From Mesorhizobium sp. PAMC28654 (GTDB lineage: Bacteria > Pseudomonadota > Alphaproteobacteria > Rhizobiales > Rhizobiaceae): DNA of 64,000 nt. Location: positions 62,001 to 126,000 of the forward strand of contig NZ_CP085135.1 of the NCBI RefSeq assembly GCF_020616515.1. The letters run 5' to 3'. Below the pieces are notes generated by a model. The model was not told the DNA's origin, ran no database searches, and saw only the letters and a list, made by a program, of their open reading frames with translations. Positions 43,697 to 52,249 of the stretch are shown here, piece by piece (within the stretch, counting starts at the first letter, position 1; each line of letters opens with the position of its first letter). The translations under genes were made by a program, and so were the position numbers.

Positions 43697-44373
43697 TAAT
43701 GCTGTAGCGCCGCGTCTATTTCATCCTGGCTTTTTGGCAGGCTGTTGCCGGTCGCTATCTCGGCGCTCAATTTGCTTGCCCGCTCCCAGCGGTCGGCGAA
43801 GTTCCATCCGCCAATCTGGATGCTCGAATAGACAGCGGTTTCGCCCCTTGAGCCCGGCGTGAAATACATGACGCCATCTGTCGGAGACGGGTAGGTCGTC
43901 GCGCGTTTGTATTTCTTGTAGAACTGGTCGCGGATGCGATTGCTGATCCTGGTGTTGTCCTGTTCGCCGATCCAGGACACGAAGGCGGCCGACAGGAACG
44001 TCGACAGGCCGGCGGCAAGCGTTTTCATCAACTCCTCGGTCGCCGGATCGGTGTCTTTCGGCGGCGCGAGGTCGATGGCCACCACAACGATCAGGCCGGA
44101 AACGAAAGCCGCAATGGCCGCCGGTCCCAGCACCCAGCCTTCGAGAAAAAGCAGCCCGGCGCGAGGTATTTTTGGAAGGAACAGGTTGCCGATCCACTCC
44201 AGGAGATAGCCGGCCACGATTGCCCCGAGCACCAGCCAGAGCGCTTCGGTCCATTGGTGGCTGATCAGCATCCATGCGAAAGCCATGCCGATCAGGACGA
44301 CAATCAGGGCCTTCGCGGGGCCGCGAAGATCCCCGAAGAGATCCTGCAGTTCCGACCATAGCTTGCCGAACAT
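43696..44373 (-). CDS. membrane protein of unknown function
   Basis: 225 aa. Four hydrophobic helices in the first 110 residues (ALIVVLIGMAFAWMLI, ALWLVLGAIVAGYLL, FLEGWVLGPAAIAAFV and GLIVVVAIDLA), then a soluble part with GLSTFLSAAFVSWIGEQDNT, RIRDQFYKKYKRAT and a C-terminal DEIDAALQH. I do not recognise a family. It lies five bases after the hypothetical gene upstream, so the two form an operon. Confidence 0.7.
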   Translation of the reverse strand: MFGKLWSELQDLFGDLRGPAKALIVVLIGMAFAWMLISHQWTEALWLVLGAIVAGYLLEWIGNLFLPKIPRAGLLFLEGWVLGPAAIAAFVSGLIVVVAIDLAPPKDTDPATEELMKTLAAGLSTFLSAAFVSWIGEQDNTRISNRIRDQFYKKYKRATTYPSPTDGVMYFTPGSRGETAVYSSIQIGGWNFADRWERASKLSAEIATGNSLPKSQDEIDAALQH

Positions 44374-44378
44374 GACGG

Positions 44379-44834
44379 TCAGGTCTCGTGCATGGGGTCG
44401 TGGCTGCACTGCCAGACGACATGGCCGTCCGGCTTGCGGACCTGCTGCATCGGCGCGTACGGCAGGGCCATCTGGCATTCGTTGGTCGCGGCGAGCGCTG
44501 TCAGCAGTTTCACGCTTTCGAAAAGCGCCCGGACCAGCGGCTGCGCCGCGCCGGTCGGCAAGATCGTCTCGCGGTTCCTGTCCAGCGCGGTAATGGCGTC
44601 AGCCAATTCGAGTGTGGAGATCGATTTCGGATTGTCGGAGGGATGCAAAGCGGCATGGAACGTCAAGAGCCGCGTCGCCAGCGCCAGCGCGCGTACAATC
44701 GGCTCCAGGTCGGCGGTCTCGGCCGCAAAAGGCCTGAACCTCGACAATTCTACCGTCAAAACGCCTAACTGTTCAACGGCCTGCTTTTGCGCATTGGCAA
44801 GTTGACGGCCTGGATCTTCTGCCTGCTGTGACAT
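44379..44834 (-). CDS. hypothetical soluble helical protein
   Basis: 151 aa, no signal peptide or membrane helix. Mostly helical and Leu/Ala-rich (ADLEPIVRALALATRLLTFHAAL). The C-terminus VRKPDGHVVWQCSHDPMHET has a Cys and two His that could bind metal, which is a guess. Co-oriented with and five bases before the membrane protein gene. No family recognised. Confidence 0.65.
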   Translation of the reverse strand: MSQQAEDPGRQLANAQKQAVEQLGVLTVELSRFRPFAAETADLEPIVRALALATRLLTFHAALHPSDNPKSISTLELADAITALDRNRETILPTGAAQPLVRALFESVKLLTALAATNECQMALPYAPMQQVRKPDGHVVWQCSHDPMHET

Positions 44835-44982
44835 CGATTTTCCCCACAGCTCCGAGGTCGATGATAGTCCAAGTCGGGCCGGTGTAGAAGTGCGGCGACC
44901 GTGGGGATGCCGTCGGACGGAGCGGCCGAGAAAATATGGGCAGCCACTTCACCTGCCGCTCCCCTTCGCGCATTATCTGGCC

Positions 44983-45816
44983 ATGGTTCGGACATTGACA
45001 GCGCTGCTGGCGGTATCCGCGGTTATCCTGCCGCCGGCCAGTGTTTCGCGCGCGGACGAGCCCGTCGATGTCGAGCTGGTGCTAGCCGTCGATGTGTCGC
45101 TGTCGATGTCGCCTGAGGAGCTCGAAATCCAACGCCACGGCTATGCGGCGGCATTGACCCATGATCATGTCCTGCAAGCCATTGCCGACGGCGCGCACGG
45201 CAAGATCGCCGTCACCTATGTCGAATGGGCCGGCACGACCTGGCAACGTGTCATCGTACCCTGGACGGTCATCGCCAACCGCGCCGACGCCGAGCGGGTT
45301 GTCGAGAAGCTTTCCGCCCAGCCACCCGATAGCGCCCGGCGCACCTCGATTTCCGGCGCGCTGCAATTCGGCAGCGATCTCTTCGCCGAAAGCGGCTTCC
45401 AGGGAGACAAGCGGGTCATCGACATTTCGGGCGATGGCCCCAACAACCAGGGGGCGCCGGTCGACGGCATACGCGACGAACTGGTGAAGCAGGGCATCAT
45501 CATCAACGGCCTGCCGCTGATGACCCGCAGCGGCTTCACCGACGCCTTTGACGTCGATCATCTCGACCGCTACTACAGCGACTGCGTCATCGGTGGCCCT
45601 GGCGCCTTCATGATCCCGGTCAATGACTGGACGCAGTTTCCCGAGGCCATCCGCCGCAAGCTGGTGCTGGAACTCGCTGGCCCGGCGTCGCCGCAATGGG
45701 CGGCGGAAGAGGCTGAACATCCGCCCGTCGTGCTCGTTGACGACAAGCCGCCCGCCGACTGCCAGCTCGGTGAAAAGATGTGGCGCAACCGCAACTGGAT
45801 GCAGAACCAGCCGTAG
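44983..45816 (+). CDS. secreted vWA-fold protein, DUF1194
   Basis: 277 aa from the ATG at 44983, opening a signal peptide (MVRTLTALLAVSAVILPPASVSRA). The mature N-terminus VELVLAVDVSLSMSPEE contains the MIDAS metal motif DxSxS, followed by TSISGALQFG near 120 and IDISGDGPNNQG near 148. The pattern and length fit DUF1194 proteins of Rhizobiales. A periplasmic metal-ion adhesion or scaffold role is usual for vWA folds; the partner is unknown. Divergent from the two hypothetical genes. Confidence 0.85.
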   Translation: MVRTLTALLAVSAVILPPASVSRADEPVDVELVLAVDVSLSMSPEELEIQRHGYAAALTHDHVLQAIADGAHGKIAVTYVEWAGTTWQRVIVPWTVIANRADAERVVEKLSAQPPDSARRTSISGALQFGSDLFAESGFQGDKRVIDISGDGPNNQGAPVDGIRDELVKQGIIINGLPLMTRSGFTDAFDVDHLDRYYSDCVIGGPGAFMIPVNDWTQFPEAIRRKLVLELAGPASPQWAAEEAEHPPVVLVDDKPPADCQLGEKMWRNRNWMQNQP

Positions 45817-45971
45817 AGCCTCTGTTTCGTGAACTTGTTTCGTGGGCAGCGCGATCATGATCCAGCACGCGGTGCGCCGGGTCTTGGCGCACTACACTTT
45901 CCTGTTCATTGACAAGCTCGGTGGCGTCTGTGAACAATTCCCCAATTCAAGAAAACAAAAGGGGAACCGAC

Positions 45972-46922
45972 ATGAACAGGATCGCCGTTTTTACAGCAAC
46001 ATTGACGCTTGCCGCCGGATTGTCCGCGCCGGTGATGGCCGCCACGGCGCTCACCATTGGTATCAGCGGGTGGACGGGCTTCGCCCCGCTGACGCTCGCC
46101 AAGCAGGCTGGCATCTTCGAGAAGCATGGCCTCGATGTCACCTTGAAGAAGGTGCCGCAGGCGAGCCGGCCGCTGGCCATCGCCAGCGGGGACCTGCAAT
46201 GCGCGGCCACCACGGTCGAGACATGGCTTGTCTGGAACGCCAGCGGCGTCACCACCAAGCAGATATTCCAGCTCGACAAGTCCTACGGCGCTGACGGCAT
46301 CGTCGTGCGCAACGACATCAAGACGGTCGCCGACCTCAAGGGCAAGAATGTCGCGTCGTCGGCGCCGGGCACCTCGCCCTATTTCATGCTGGCCTGGGTG
46401 CTGAACAAGAACGGCATGTCGACCAAGGATGTGACGGTGGTCAACTTGGAGCCGGACGCAGCGGCTCAGGCCTTCCTCGCCGGCCAGAACGACGCGGCGG
46501 TGACCTATGAGCCGTTCATCTCGGCGGTGCGCGACAAGTCCGACCAGGGGCATATCCTGGCGACCACGCTCGACTACCCGATGGTGCTCGACACGGTCGG
46601 CTGCACGCCCGAATTCCTCAAGGCCAATCCGGACGCCGCCAAGGCGCTGGCCGACAGCTATTTCGATGCGCTCGACCTGATCAAGAAGGATCCGCAGAAA
46701 TCCTACGAGATCATGGGCGCCGACGTGAAGCAGTCGGCCAAGGAGTTCGAGGATTCGGCGAAATACCTGAAATGGGCCGACAAGGCCGAGAACAAGCAAT
46801 TCTTCACCAAGGAATTCCAGGATTTCTCCAAGACCGCAGGCGACCTTCTGCTGCAGATGGGACTGATCAAGCAGGCGCCGGATGTCACGACGCTGGCCGA
46901 CACCAGCGGCGTAGCCAACTGA
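45972..46922 (+). CDS. ABC importer binding protein, taurine/sulfonate/nitrate type
   Basis: 316 aa from the ATG at 45972, eight bases after AGGGGA. Signal peptide MNRIAVFTATLTLAAGLSAPVMA. The mature part (LTIGISGWTGFAPLTLAKQAGIFEKHGLDV, core GWTGFAPLTLAKQAGIF) is the SsuA/TauA pattern. A TTGACA hexamer at 45909-45914 may be its -35. With the permease and ATPase that follow it forms a complete importer; substrate is unknown (sulfonate, taurine or similar). Confidence 0.9.
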   Translation: MNRIAVFTATLTLAAGLSAPVMAATALTIGISGWTGFAPLTLAKQAGIFEKHGLDVTLKKVPQASRPLAIASGDLQCAATTVETWLVWNASGVTTKQIFQLDKSYGADGIVVRNDIKTVADLKGKNVASSAPGTSPYFMLAWVLNKNGMSTKDVTVVNLEPDAAAQAFLAGQNDAAVTYEPFISAVRDKSDQGHILATTLDYPMVLDTVGCTPEFLKANPDAAKALADSYFDALDLIKKDPQKSYEIMGADVKQSAKEFEDSAKYLKWADKAENKQFFTKEFQDFSKTAGDLLLQMGLIKQAPDVTTLADTSGVAN

Positions 46923-46990
46923 GCGGCGGATTGCATTGCCTCGCGGCGGCGCCTGACGCCGCCGTCTTCCCTTTTCCAAGGACACTCTAG

Positions 46991-47767
46991 ATGCCGCGCC
47001 CCCTGCATCCGGTCCCGCCGGGCATCCGAACGATGCTCGGCATTTCCTTCTTTGTGCTGTTCGTGGCGTTCTGGGCGTGGATCACGCTCGGCGGTCACGT
47101 CAACCGCATCTTCCTGGCCGATCCGCTGTCGATGCTCAAGGACGGCTGGCGCCTGCTGGTCGAGGACCGCTTCTGGCTGGATATCCTCATCACCATGTGG
47201 CGGGTCTTCGGCGGCTTCCTGCTGGCGTCGATCGTGGCGGTGCCGATTGGCATCATGATGGGCGCGTGGAAGCCGGTTGAGGCGTTCCTTGAACCGTTCG
47301 TCTCCTTTGCGCGCTATCTCCCGGCCTCCGCCTTCATACCGCTGCTCATCCTGTGGGCCGGCATAGGCGAGCTCGAGAAACTGCTGGTGATCTTCGTCGG
47401 CTCGGTGTTCCAGGTCATCCTGATCATCGCGGTCAAGGTCGGCAGCACGCGGCGCGACCTGGTCGAGGCGGCCTATACGCTCGGCTCCACGGACAATGGC
47501 ATCGTGCGGCGAGTGATCATGCCGGCCAACGCGCCTGAAATCGCCGAGACACTGCGGCTGGTGCTCGGCTGGGCCTGGACCTATGTCATCGTCGCCGAGT
47601 TGATCGGCTCGTCCTCGGGCATCGGTTATATGATCATCAACAGCCAGTCGCGGCTGGCGACGGGGCAGATCATCTTCGGCATCATCGTCATCGGCCTGAT
47701 CGGACTGTTGTCCGACTTTGCCTTCAAGGCATTCAACCGCTGGCTCTTTCCATGGAGCCTGGCATGA
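46991..47767 (+). CDS. ABC importer permease, TauC/SsuC-like
   Basis: 258 aa, about six helices, with the EAA loop EAAYTLGSTDNGIVRRVIMPANAPEI near residue 158 (core EAAYTLGSTDNGIVRRVIMP). It follows the binding-protein gene by 68 bases and overlaps the ATPase gene by ATGA. Inner-membrane pore of the 46-48.5 kb importer. Confidence 0.92.
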   Translation: MPRPLHPVPPGIRTMLGISFFVLFVAFWAWITLGGHVNRIFLADPLSMLKDGWRLLVEDRFWLDILITMWRVFGGFLLASIVAVPIGIMMGAWKPVEAFLEPFVSFARYLPASAFIPLLILWAGIGELEKLLVIFVGSVFQVILIIAVKVGSTRRDLVEAAYTLGSTDNGIVRRVIMPANAPEIAETLRLVLGWAWTYVIVAELIGSSSGIGYMIINSQSRLATGQIIFGIIVIGLIGLLSDFAFKAFNRWLFPWSLA

Positions 47768-48555
47768 GCAAGCTTCGCATCGAGGGCGTTTCGCGAACCT
47801 TTGCCGGCGTGCGCGGCGGTCAACCGGTCAAGGCATTGATGCCCGTCGACCTGATTGTCACGGCCAACGACTTCATCACCATACTCGGGCCGTCGGGCTG
47901 CGGAAAGTCCACACTGCTGCGCATCGTTGCCGGCCTGGAGGAGCCGAGCGAGGGCCGGGTTCTGCTCGACGGCAAGGCGGTGAGCCGGCCAGGCCCGGAT
48001 CGCGGCATGGTCTTCCAGTCCTACACGCTGTTCCCGTGGCTGACGGTGGCCGAGAATATCGCCTTCGGCCTGCGCGAGCGGGGTATGCCTGAGCGTGAGC
48101 GGACCGGGATTGTGGCATCCTATATCGACCTCGTCGGCCTCAAGGGGTTCGAGAACCATTGGCCAAAGCAGCTTTCCGGCGGCATGCAGCAACGCACGGC
48201 GATCGCGCGGGCGCTTGCCAACGATCCGGAGATTCTTTTGCTGGACGAGCCGTTCGGCGCGCTGGACAATCAGACCCGCGGGTTGATGCAGGAACTGCTG
48301 CTCGGCATCTGGGAGCGCCGAAAGAAGACGGTGCTGTTCGTGACCCACGACATCGAGGAAGCGATATTCATGGCCTCGCGCGTGATCGTGATGACGGCGC
48401 GGCCCGGCAAGATCAAGTCGGATGTCGCCGTCGACCTGCCGCATCCCCGCCATTACACGCTGAAGACCAGCCCGGAATTCTCGGCGCTGAAGGCGCGGCT
48501 GACGGAGGATCTGCGCGTCGAGGCGATCCGGACGGCACAGACCCAGTTGGGCTAG
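47764..48555 (+). CDS. ABC importer ATPase, TauB/SsuB-like
   Basis: 263 aa from the ATG at 47764. Walker A GPSGCGKST near residue 43, signature LSGGMQQRTAIARA near 138 and Walker B ILLLDEPFGALD near 158, with FVTHDIEEA after it. The TAG stop lies within a 15-base tandem duplication that continues into a dispersed repeat, so the natural C-terminus could have been altered by that insertion. Confidence 0.93.
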   Translation: MSKLRIEGVSRTFAGVRGGQPVKALMPVDLIVTANDFITILGPSGCGKSTLLRIVAGLEEPSEGRVLLDGKAVSRPGPDRGMVFQSYTLFPWLTVAENIAFGLRERGMPERERTGIVASYIDLVGLKGFENHWPKQLSGGMQQRTAIARALANDPEILLLDEPFGALDNQTRGLMQELLLGIWERRKKTVLFVTHDIEEAIFMASRVIVMTARPGKIKSDVAVDLPHPRHYTLKTSPEFSALKARLTEDLRVEAIRTAQTQLG

Positions 48556-48573
48556 AGCCAGTTGGGCTAGAGC
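48544..48573. repeat. 15-base tandem direct repeat spanning the ATPase stop
   Basis: CAGTTGGGCTAGAGC occurs at 48544-48558 and again at 48559-48573, followed by a partial third CAGTT. The first copy contains the ATPase stop codon. The duplication abuts the composite repeat and may mark how it was inserted. Confidence 0.8.
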
Positions 48574-48667
48574 CAGTTCCATCCCGATGGAATCGGGATG
48601 GGGCTCTATTTGTTTCGGCATGATCTTCTCCGAAAACCGGCGTCCACTTTTCGGGATCATGCTCTAG
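48569..48667. repeat. composite intergenic repeat, copy 2
   Basis: AGAGCC, the CCCGATGGAATCGGG hairpin, GGGGCTCTAT, then ATGATCTTCTCCGAAAACCGG and GGATCATGCTCTAG. The same pieces in the same order make up 30351-30452. Outer AGAGCC/GGGCTCT and CTAG ends are inverted. Confidence 0.8.
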
Positions 48668-48724
48668 AGGCCAGGTGTGGCGCCGCTGCCGGCTGCGCTT
48701 TCGATGGCAATTGTGTTCGTCGGG

Positions 48725-49342
48725 CTAACGTGCGGGCGGCGTCGCGTTCACCAGAGCAATGCAGCCATCGAGGCCATTTTGTATGGCTGCTTCGTCGTGG
48801 CGACGCTCCCAGTCCAGCCACAGTCCGTCCAGCGTCGCCATGATGGTATCAGCGAGAGGTGTGACCGCGTCCGGCCCAATCTGGCGGTCGACCGCGACAT
48901 TGCGCAGAAGTTCGCTCAGTTGCGATCGGTAGCTCTCGTAGAGTTCCCGCTCCACGGTGGCGATCTCGTCGTAGGCGAGCGCGGCGGACCAAAGGTCAAT
49001 TCTGACGCGGAGATAGTCGCGTTTGAGGAAGGCCTTGCTGAAGCCCGTGCCAAGAAAAACCCGCAACTGCTCGATCGGGCTTTTGGACGACCTGCCGAGA
49101 TCGCGCTGCGTCGCTTCGAACAGGGTCAAGGACGCGTATCGGTAGGTTTCCACCAGCACCTCCTTCATGTCCTTGAAGTGGTAGGTGATGTGCCCCAGCG
49201 ATATGTTGGAATGCTCGGCGATCTTTCTCGCCGTCAATTTTGCGTATCCATATTCCTGCAGGCACAGGAACGCGGCCTCGACTATTTCGGCGCGCCTCTC
49301 CTGCGATGATCTGACGACGTGCGCCTTTCGTTCCTGGGCCAA
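48725..49342 (-). CDS. TetR-family regulator (BetI-like N-terminus)
   Basis: 205 aa. TetR HTH at residues 15-62 (RRAEIVEAAFLCLQEYGYAKLTARKIAEHSNISLGHITYHFKDM, core LTARKIAEHSNISLGHITYHF). The C-terminal ligand domain is variable. It is divergent from the flavin-dependent monooxygenase operon, with two mirrored 12-bp palindrome-like sites between them, so it is probably that operon's repressor. BetI-like HTH is family resemblance only; no choline genes are adjacent. Confidence 0.9.
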   Translation of the reverse strand: MAQERKAHVVRSSQERRAEIVEAAFLCLQEYGYAKLTARKIAEHSNISLGHITYHFKDMKEVLVETYRYASLTLFEATQRDLGRSSKSPIEQLRVFLGTGFSKAFLKRDYLRVRIDLWSAALAYDEIATVERELYESYRSQLSELLRNVAVDRQIGPDAVTPLADTIMATLDGLWLDWERRHDEAAIQNGLDGCIALVNATPPAR

Positions 49343-49457
49343 CGCGTACGCTTCCTTCCCTACATGGTGCCCGAAAAGCCGTTCGGCGGGCTTTGATCCG
49401 TCGCTGCCCAGGCTGCCTTTTTATGCGTCCAGCATCAACGGTTGGTTCCAACCTCAG

Positions 49458-49511
49458 TTGACATATTGATTCGTACAGATGTACAACATAGTCAGATTGG
49501 TACATCTGTAC
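49458..49511 (+). promoter_or_regulatory. promoter with two TetR operator sites
   Basis: TTGACA (49458-49463) is followed after 18 bases by TACAAC (49482-49487). GTACAGATGTAC (49473-49484) covers the -10 and its exact reverse complement GTACATCTGTAC lies at 49500-49511. Paired sites at 27-base spacing over the -10 region are a typical TetR repression layout. The rest of 49343-49560 holds no gene. Confidence 0.75.
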
Positions 49512-49560
49512 AACTCCTGGCTTCGCCACCGCGCGGAGCGCCACGAGACGGGGAGGGGAT

Positions 49561-50136
49561 ATGCGCCAGAAAGCCTGGGTGGACGCGCGGAACTGTGACC
49601 GCCGCGCTTTGCGTGACATGCTCGGTTCGTTCATGACCGGCGTGACCGTGGTGGCGGCGTGCGACGCGCGCGGCACGCCGAGCGCGCTCACGGCAAACTC
49701 TTTTACATCCGTTTCACTCGATCCTCCGCTGATCCTGGTTTGTCTGGCCAAATCGTCGAGAAGTGCCGGCGTCGTGACCCGATCCGAGCACTTCAGCGTC
49801 AACATTCTGGGCGATTGGCAACGCGAGATTTCGTCCGCCTTTGCCTCGCGCAGCCCTGCCAGGGATGTCGCGCTGGACGCGCTTACGCCTGGAATGCCGC
49901 CGGTACTCGACGACAGTCTCGCCACCATGAGCTGCACGCGCCACCAGGTCGTCGACGCGGGCGACCATATGATCCTGATCGGCGTCGTGACCCAATTCAG
50001 CTCCATGGGCGGCGAGCCTCTGGGCTATTTTCGTGGAGGGTATGCAGGCCTGGGCGTCGTACATGCGCACGGGAATCAGGAGGCGCCGGTTCATGTCGAA
50101 GGGACATCCACCTCGGCGCCAGCATTCGGCAACTGA
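49561..50136 (+). CDS. flavin reductase (HpaC/NtaB-like)
   Basis: 191 aa. FMN-binding split barrel: FMTGVTVVAACDARGTPSALTANSFTSVSLDPPLILVCL across residues 24-62 (core LTANSFTSVSLDPPLI), then HFSVNILGDWQREIS near 78. It supplies reduced flavin, probably to the luciferase-like monooxygenase encoded 22 bases downstream. First gene of the TetR-controlled operon. Confidence 0.9.
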   Translation: MRQKAWVDARNCDRRALRDMLGSFMTGVTVVAACDARGTPSALTANSFTSVSLDPPLILVCLAKSSRSAGVVTRSEHFSVNILGDWQREISSAFASRSPARDVALDALTPGMPPVLDDSLATMSCTRHQVVDAGDHMILIGVVTQFSSMGGEPLGYFRGGYAGLGVVHAHGNQEAPVHVEGTSTSAPAFGN

Positions 50137-50158
50137 AACCAGACGGGGACGACACTAC

Positions 50159-51193
50159 ATGGATTTCAACCACTTCCTGTCGAGCTACCTGCCGGATCCG
50201 GCCTATGGCGGCACCCGGCTTTACCGCGACATGGTCGAGCAGGCGGTATGGGCCGAAAAGGTCGGATATCGCGCGGTGTCGATCCCCGAGCACCATCTCA
50301 TCAATATCCTGCTCGTGCCGTCGCCGCTCCAGCTTGCGGTGCGCATAGCCACGCTGACGAACCACATCAAGCTGGTCACGTCCATCGCGGTGCTGCCGGT
50401 GCGCGACATGCGGATCTTCGCCGGCGAGGTCGTGCAGGCAAGCATGCTGTGCGACGGCCGACTTGTGCTGGGCGTGGGTCGAGGCGCTTTCGCCTACGAG
50501 GTGGCCCGGCTGGGCACCCCGATCGAGCAGACCCGAGCAAAGTTCGATGAATCGCTTGAAGTGCTGCAGGCGTTGCTGACGCGCGAGGAGGTTTCCTGGA
50601 ACGGCGACTTCTACCGCTTCGACCCGATCACCATCATGCCGCGGCCCGAGGTCGAGATACCGCTGATGATGGCGGTGATGGCGCCGGAGGGCATCGAGGC
50701 CTGTGCCAGGCAGGGCTACATGGTCCAGACCACGCCATTGCAAGCGTCCCATTCGGTGCTCATGGAGCAGGTCAACGCGTTCAAGCGCGGCAAGGCCGAG
50801 GCCGAACTGAGCGGCAGGACGAGCCGCCTGTCGCTGATGCGCGGCATCTATCTGGCCCGCGACGCCGGCGACGCACGGCGCAAGCTTGAACTGGCCTACA
50901 GCTACTACGAGCGGTTCGACAATGTCTTCTCAGGACCCGGCATCGTTGACAATGGCTGCATCCGTCCGCTGCCGCGCCGTCAGTCGCTGGAAGAGCTTGG
51001 CCGAAGCCTTATCATCTGCGAGGCCGCGGAAATGATCGACCGTATCTCGGCGTATGCCGAAGCGGGGATCGATGAAGTCATCATGTCCAGCAATTTTGGC
51101 CAACCGCAGGCCGAGACGCTCGACATGATGGAGCGGTTCTCGGTGGAAGTCATGCCCCAACTCGCTGGCAACCGCAAACGGTCGGCCGCCTGA
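50159..51193 (+). CDS. luciferase-like (LLM) flavin-dependent monooxygenase
   Basis: 344 aa from the ATG at 50159 (MDFNHFLSSYLPDP). TIM-barrel bacterial-luciferase family signs are YRAVSIPEHHLINIL near residue 38, GVGRGAFAYEVARLG near 108 and EVSWNGDFYRFDPITIMPRP near 152 (core WNGDFYRF). It uses FMNH2 and O2 to oxygenate an organic substrate, with FMNH2 from the upstream reductase. Tautomerase and hydrolase genes follow, so ring or ester breakdown is likely. Substrate unknown. Confidence 0.9.
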   Translation: MDFNHFLSSYLPDPAYGGTRLYRDMVEQAVWAEKVGYRAVSIPEHHLINILLVPSPLQLAVRIATLTNHIKLVTSIAVLPVRDMRIFAGEVVQASMLCDGRLVLGVGRGAFAYEVARLGTPIEQTRAKFDESLEVLQALLTREEVSWNGDFYRFDPITIMPRPEVEIPLMMAVMAPEGIEACARQGYMVQTTPLQASHSVLMEQVNAFKRGKAEAELSGRTSRLSLMRGIYLARDAGDARRKLELAYSYYERFDNVFSGPGIVDNGCIRPLPRRQSLEELGRSLIICEAAEMIDRISAYAEAGIDEVIMSSNFGQPQAETLDMMERFSVEVMPQLAGNRKRSAA

Positions 51194-51223
51194 TCTCACT
51201 GTCGAAAACGGAGAAATGAAGAC

Positions 51224-51439
51224 ATGCCAGTCATAAAAGTCGAAATGTTCAGCGGCCGCACGGTCGACCAAAAGCGTCAGTTGGCAAAGGCGCTGACGGA
51301 CAGCTACGTCAACGTGTGTGGCGGCAAGCCACAATCCGTCCACATCATCATCGAGGACGTGGACAAGACCAACTGGGGTATCGGCGGTGAGCTGTGCTCG
51401 GATCTCTATCCCGATCCCAAGCCGGCGGGAGGCGCCTGA
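51224..51439 (+). CDS. 4-oxalocrotonate tautomerase-family enzyme
   Basis: 71 aa, the usual small subunit size. After Met removal Pro1 is the catalytic base (MPVIKVEMFSGRT), and GRT supplies Arg11. Such enzymes interconvert enol and keto forms of 2-hydroxymuconate-like intermediates as hexamers. It lies between the monooxygenase and hydrolase, consistent with an oxygenated, ring-opened intermediate. Confidence 0.92.
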   Translation: MPVIKVEMFSGRTVDQKRQLAKALTDSYVNVCGGKPQSVHIIIEDVDKTNWGIGGELCSDLYPDPKPAGGA

Positions 51440-51449
51440 GGTGCCGGCG

Positions 51450-52226
51450 ATGAGCAAGCCAATAGACTGCGTCCATTCCATCGAGGGCAGCGGGCCGGCC
51501 ATTTTTCTGATCCACGGAATCGGTGCGCGCCGCGCCGGCTGGTCGAAACTGGTGGAAGCACTGAAGGACAAGTTCACCTGCATTTCCTACGACCTGCGCG
51601 GTCACGGCGACTCGCCGCTTCCTTCGGATCGCTTCGGACTTGAGGATCTCGTCGACGATCTGGAACATTTGCGTGCCAAGCTTGGCATCGAACGGGCGCA
51701 TCTAGCAGGCCACTCGCTTGGCGGCATGATCGGCCCGGCGTACGCAAGACGTTTTCCGGACCGGGTTCTTTCGGTCGGCTTGCTGTCGACCGCCGCATTC
51801 CGCACGGAAGATGACAGCGCCAAGGTCAAGGCGGTCGTTGCGGCCATGCGCGAGCGCGGCATCGGCCAGGTGCTCGACACACTGACGGCCCGCTGGTTCA
51901 CGGATGAATTCGCGTCACGGCGCCCGGACGTCATCGCGTGGCGCAAGAAACAGGTGATGGATACGCCGGCCGAGATATTCCTCAACGTCTTCGACATCTA
52001 CGCCGAGACGGAGATGGGGCCATGGCTGCACGAAGTCCTGGCTCCGTGCCTGGTGCTCACAGGCGAGTTCGACGGCGGCTGCAACCCGCGCCTCAACCGA
52101 CAGATCGCGGAGGCTCTGCCGCATTCGGAGTTGGTGATCCTGGACGGGCTGAAGCACGCGATCCTGATCGAAGCCAGCGAGCGGGTCGCGCCGCCCGTGC
52201 GGCAGTTCCTGCTCGCCAATTCCTGA
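51450..52226 (+). CDS. alpha/beta-fold hydrolase
   Basis: 258 aa from the ATG at 51450, six bases after TGAGGTG. LIHGIGARRAGW near residue 20 gives the oxyanion loop, GHSLGG near 92 the nucleophile Ser, FDGGCNPRL near 213 the acid and GLKHAILIEA near 235 the catalytic His. The 3-oxoadipate-enol-lactonase/C-C hydrolase group is a reasonable neighbour. Last gene of the TetR operon, converging on the GlxA regulator. Confidence 0.9.
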   Translation: MSKPIDCVHSIEGSGPAIFLIHGIGARRAGWSKLVEALKDKFTCISYDLRGHGDSPLPSDRFGLEDLVDDLEHLRAKLGIERAHLAGHSLGGMIGPAYARRFPDRVLSVGLLSTAAFRTEDDSAKVKAVVAAMRERGIGQVLDTLTARWFTDEFASRRPDVIAWRKKQVMDTPAEIFLNVFDIYAETEMGPWLHEVLAPCLVLTGEFDGGCNPRLNRQIAEALPHSELVILDGLKHAILIEASERVAPPVRQFLLANS

Positions 52227-52249
52227 CGGACAGCGCGCCTGCTTTCGGA

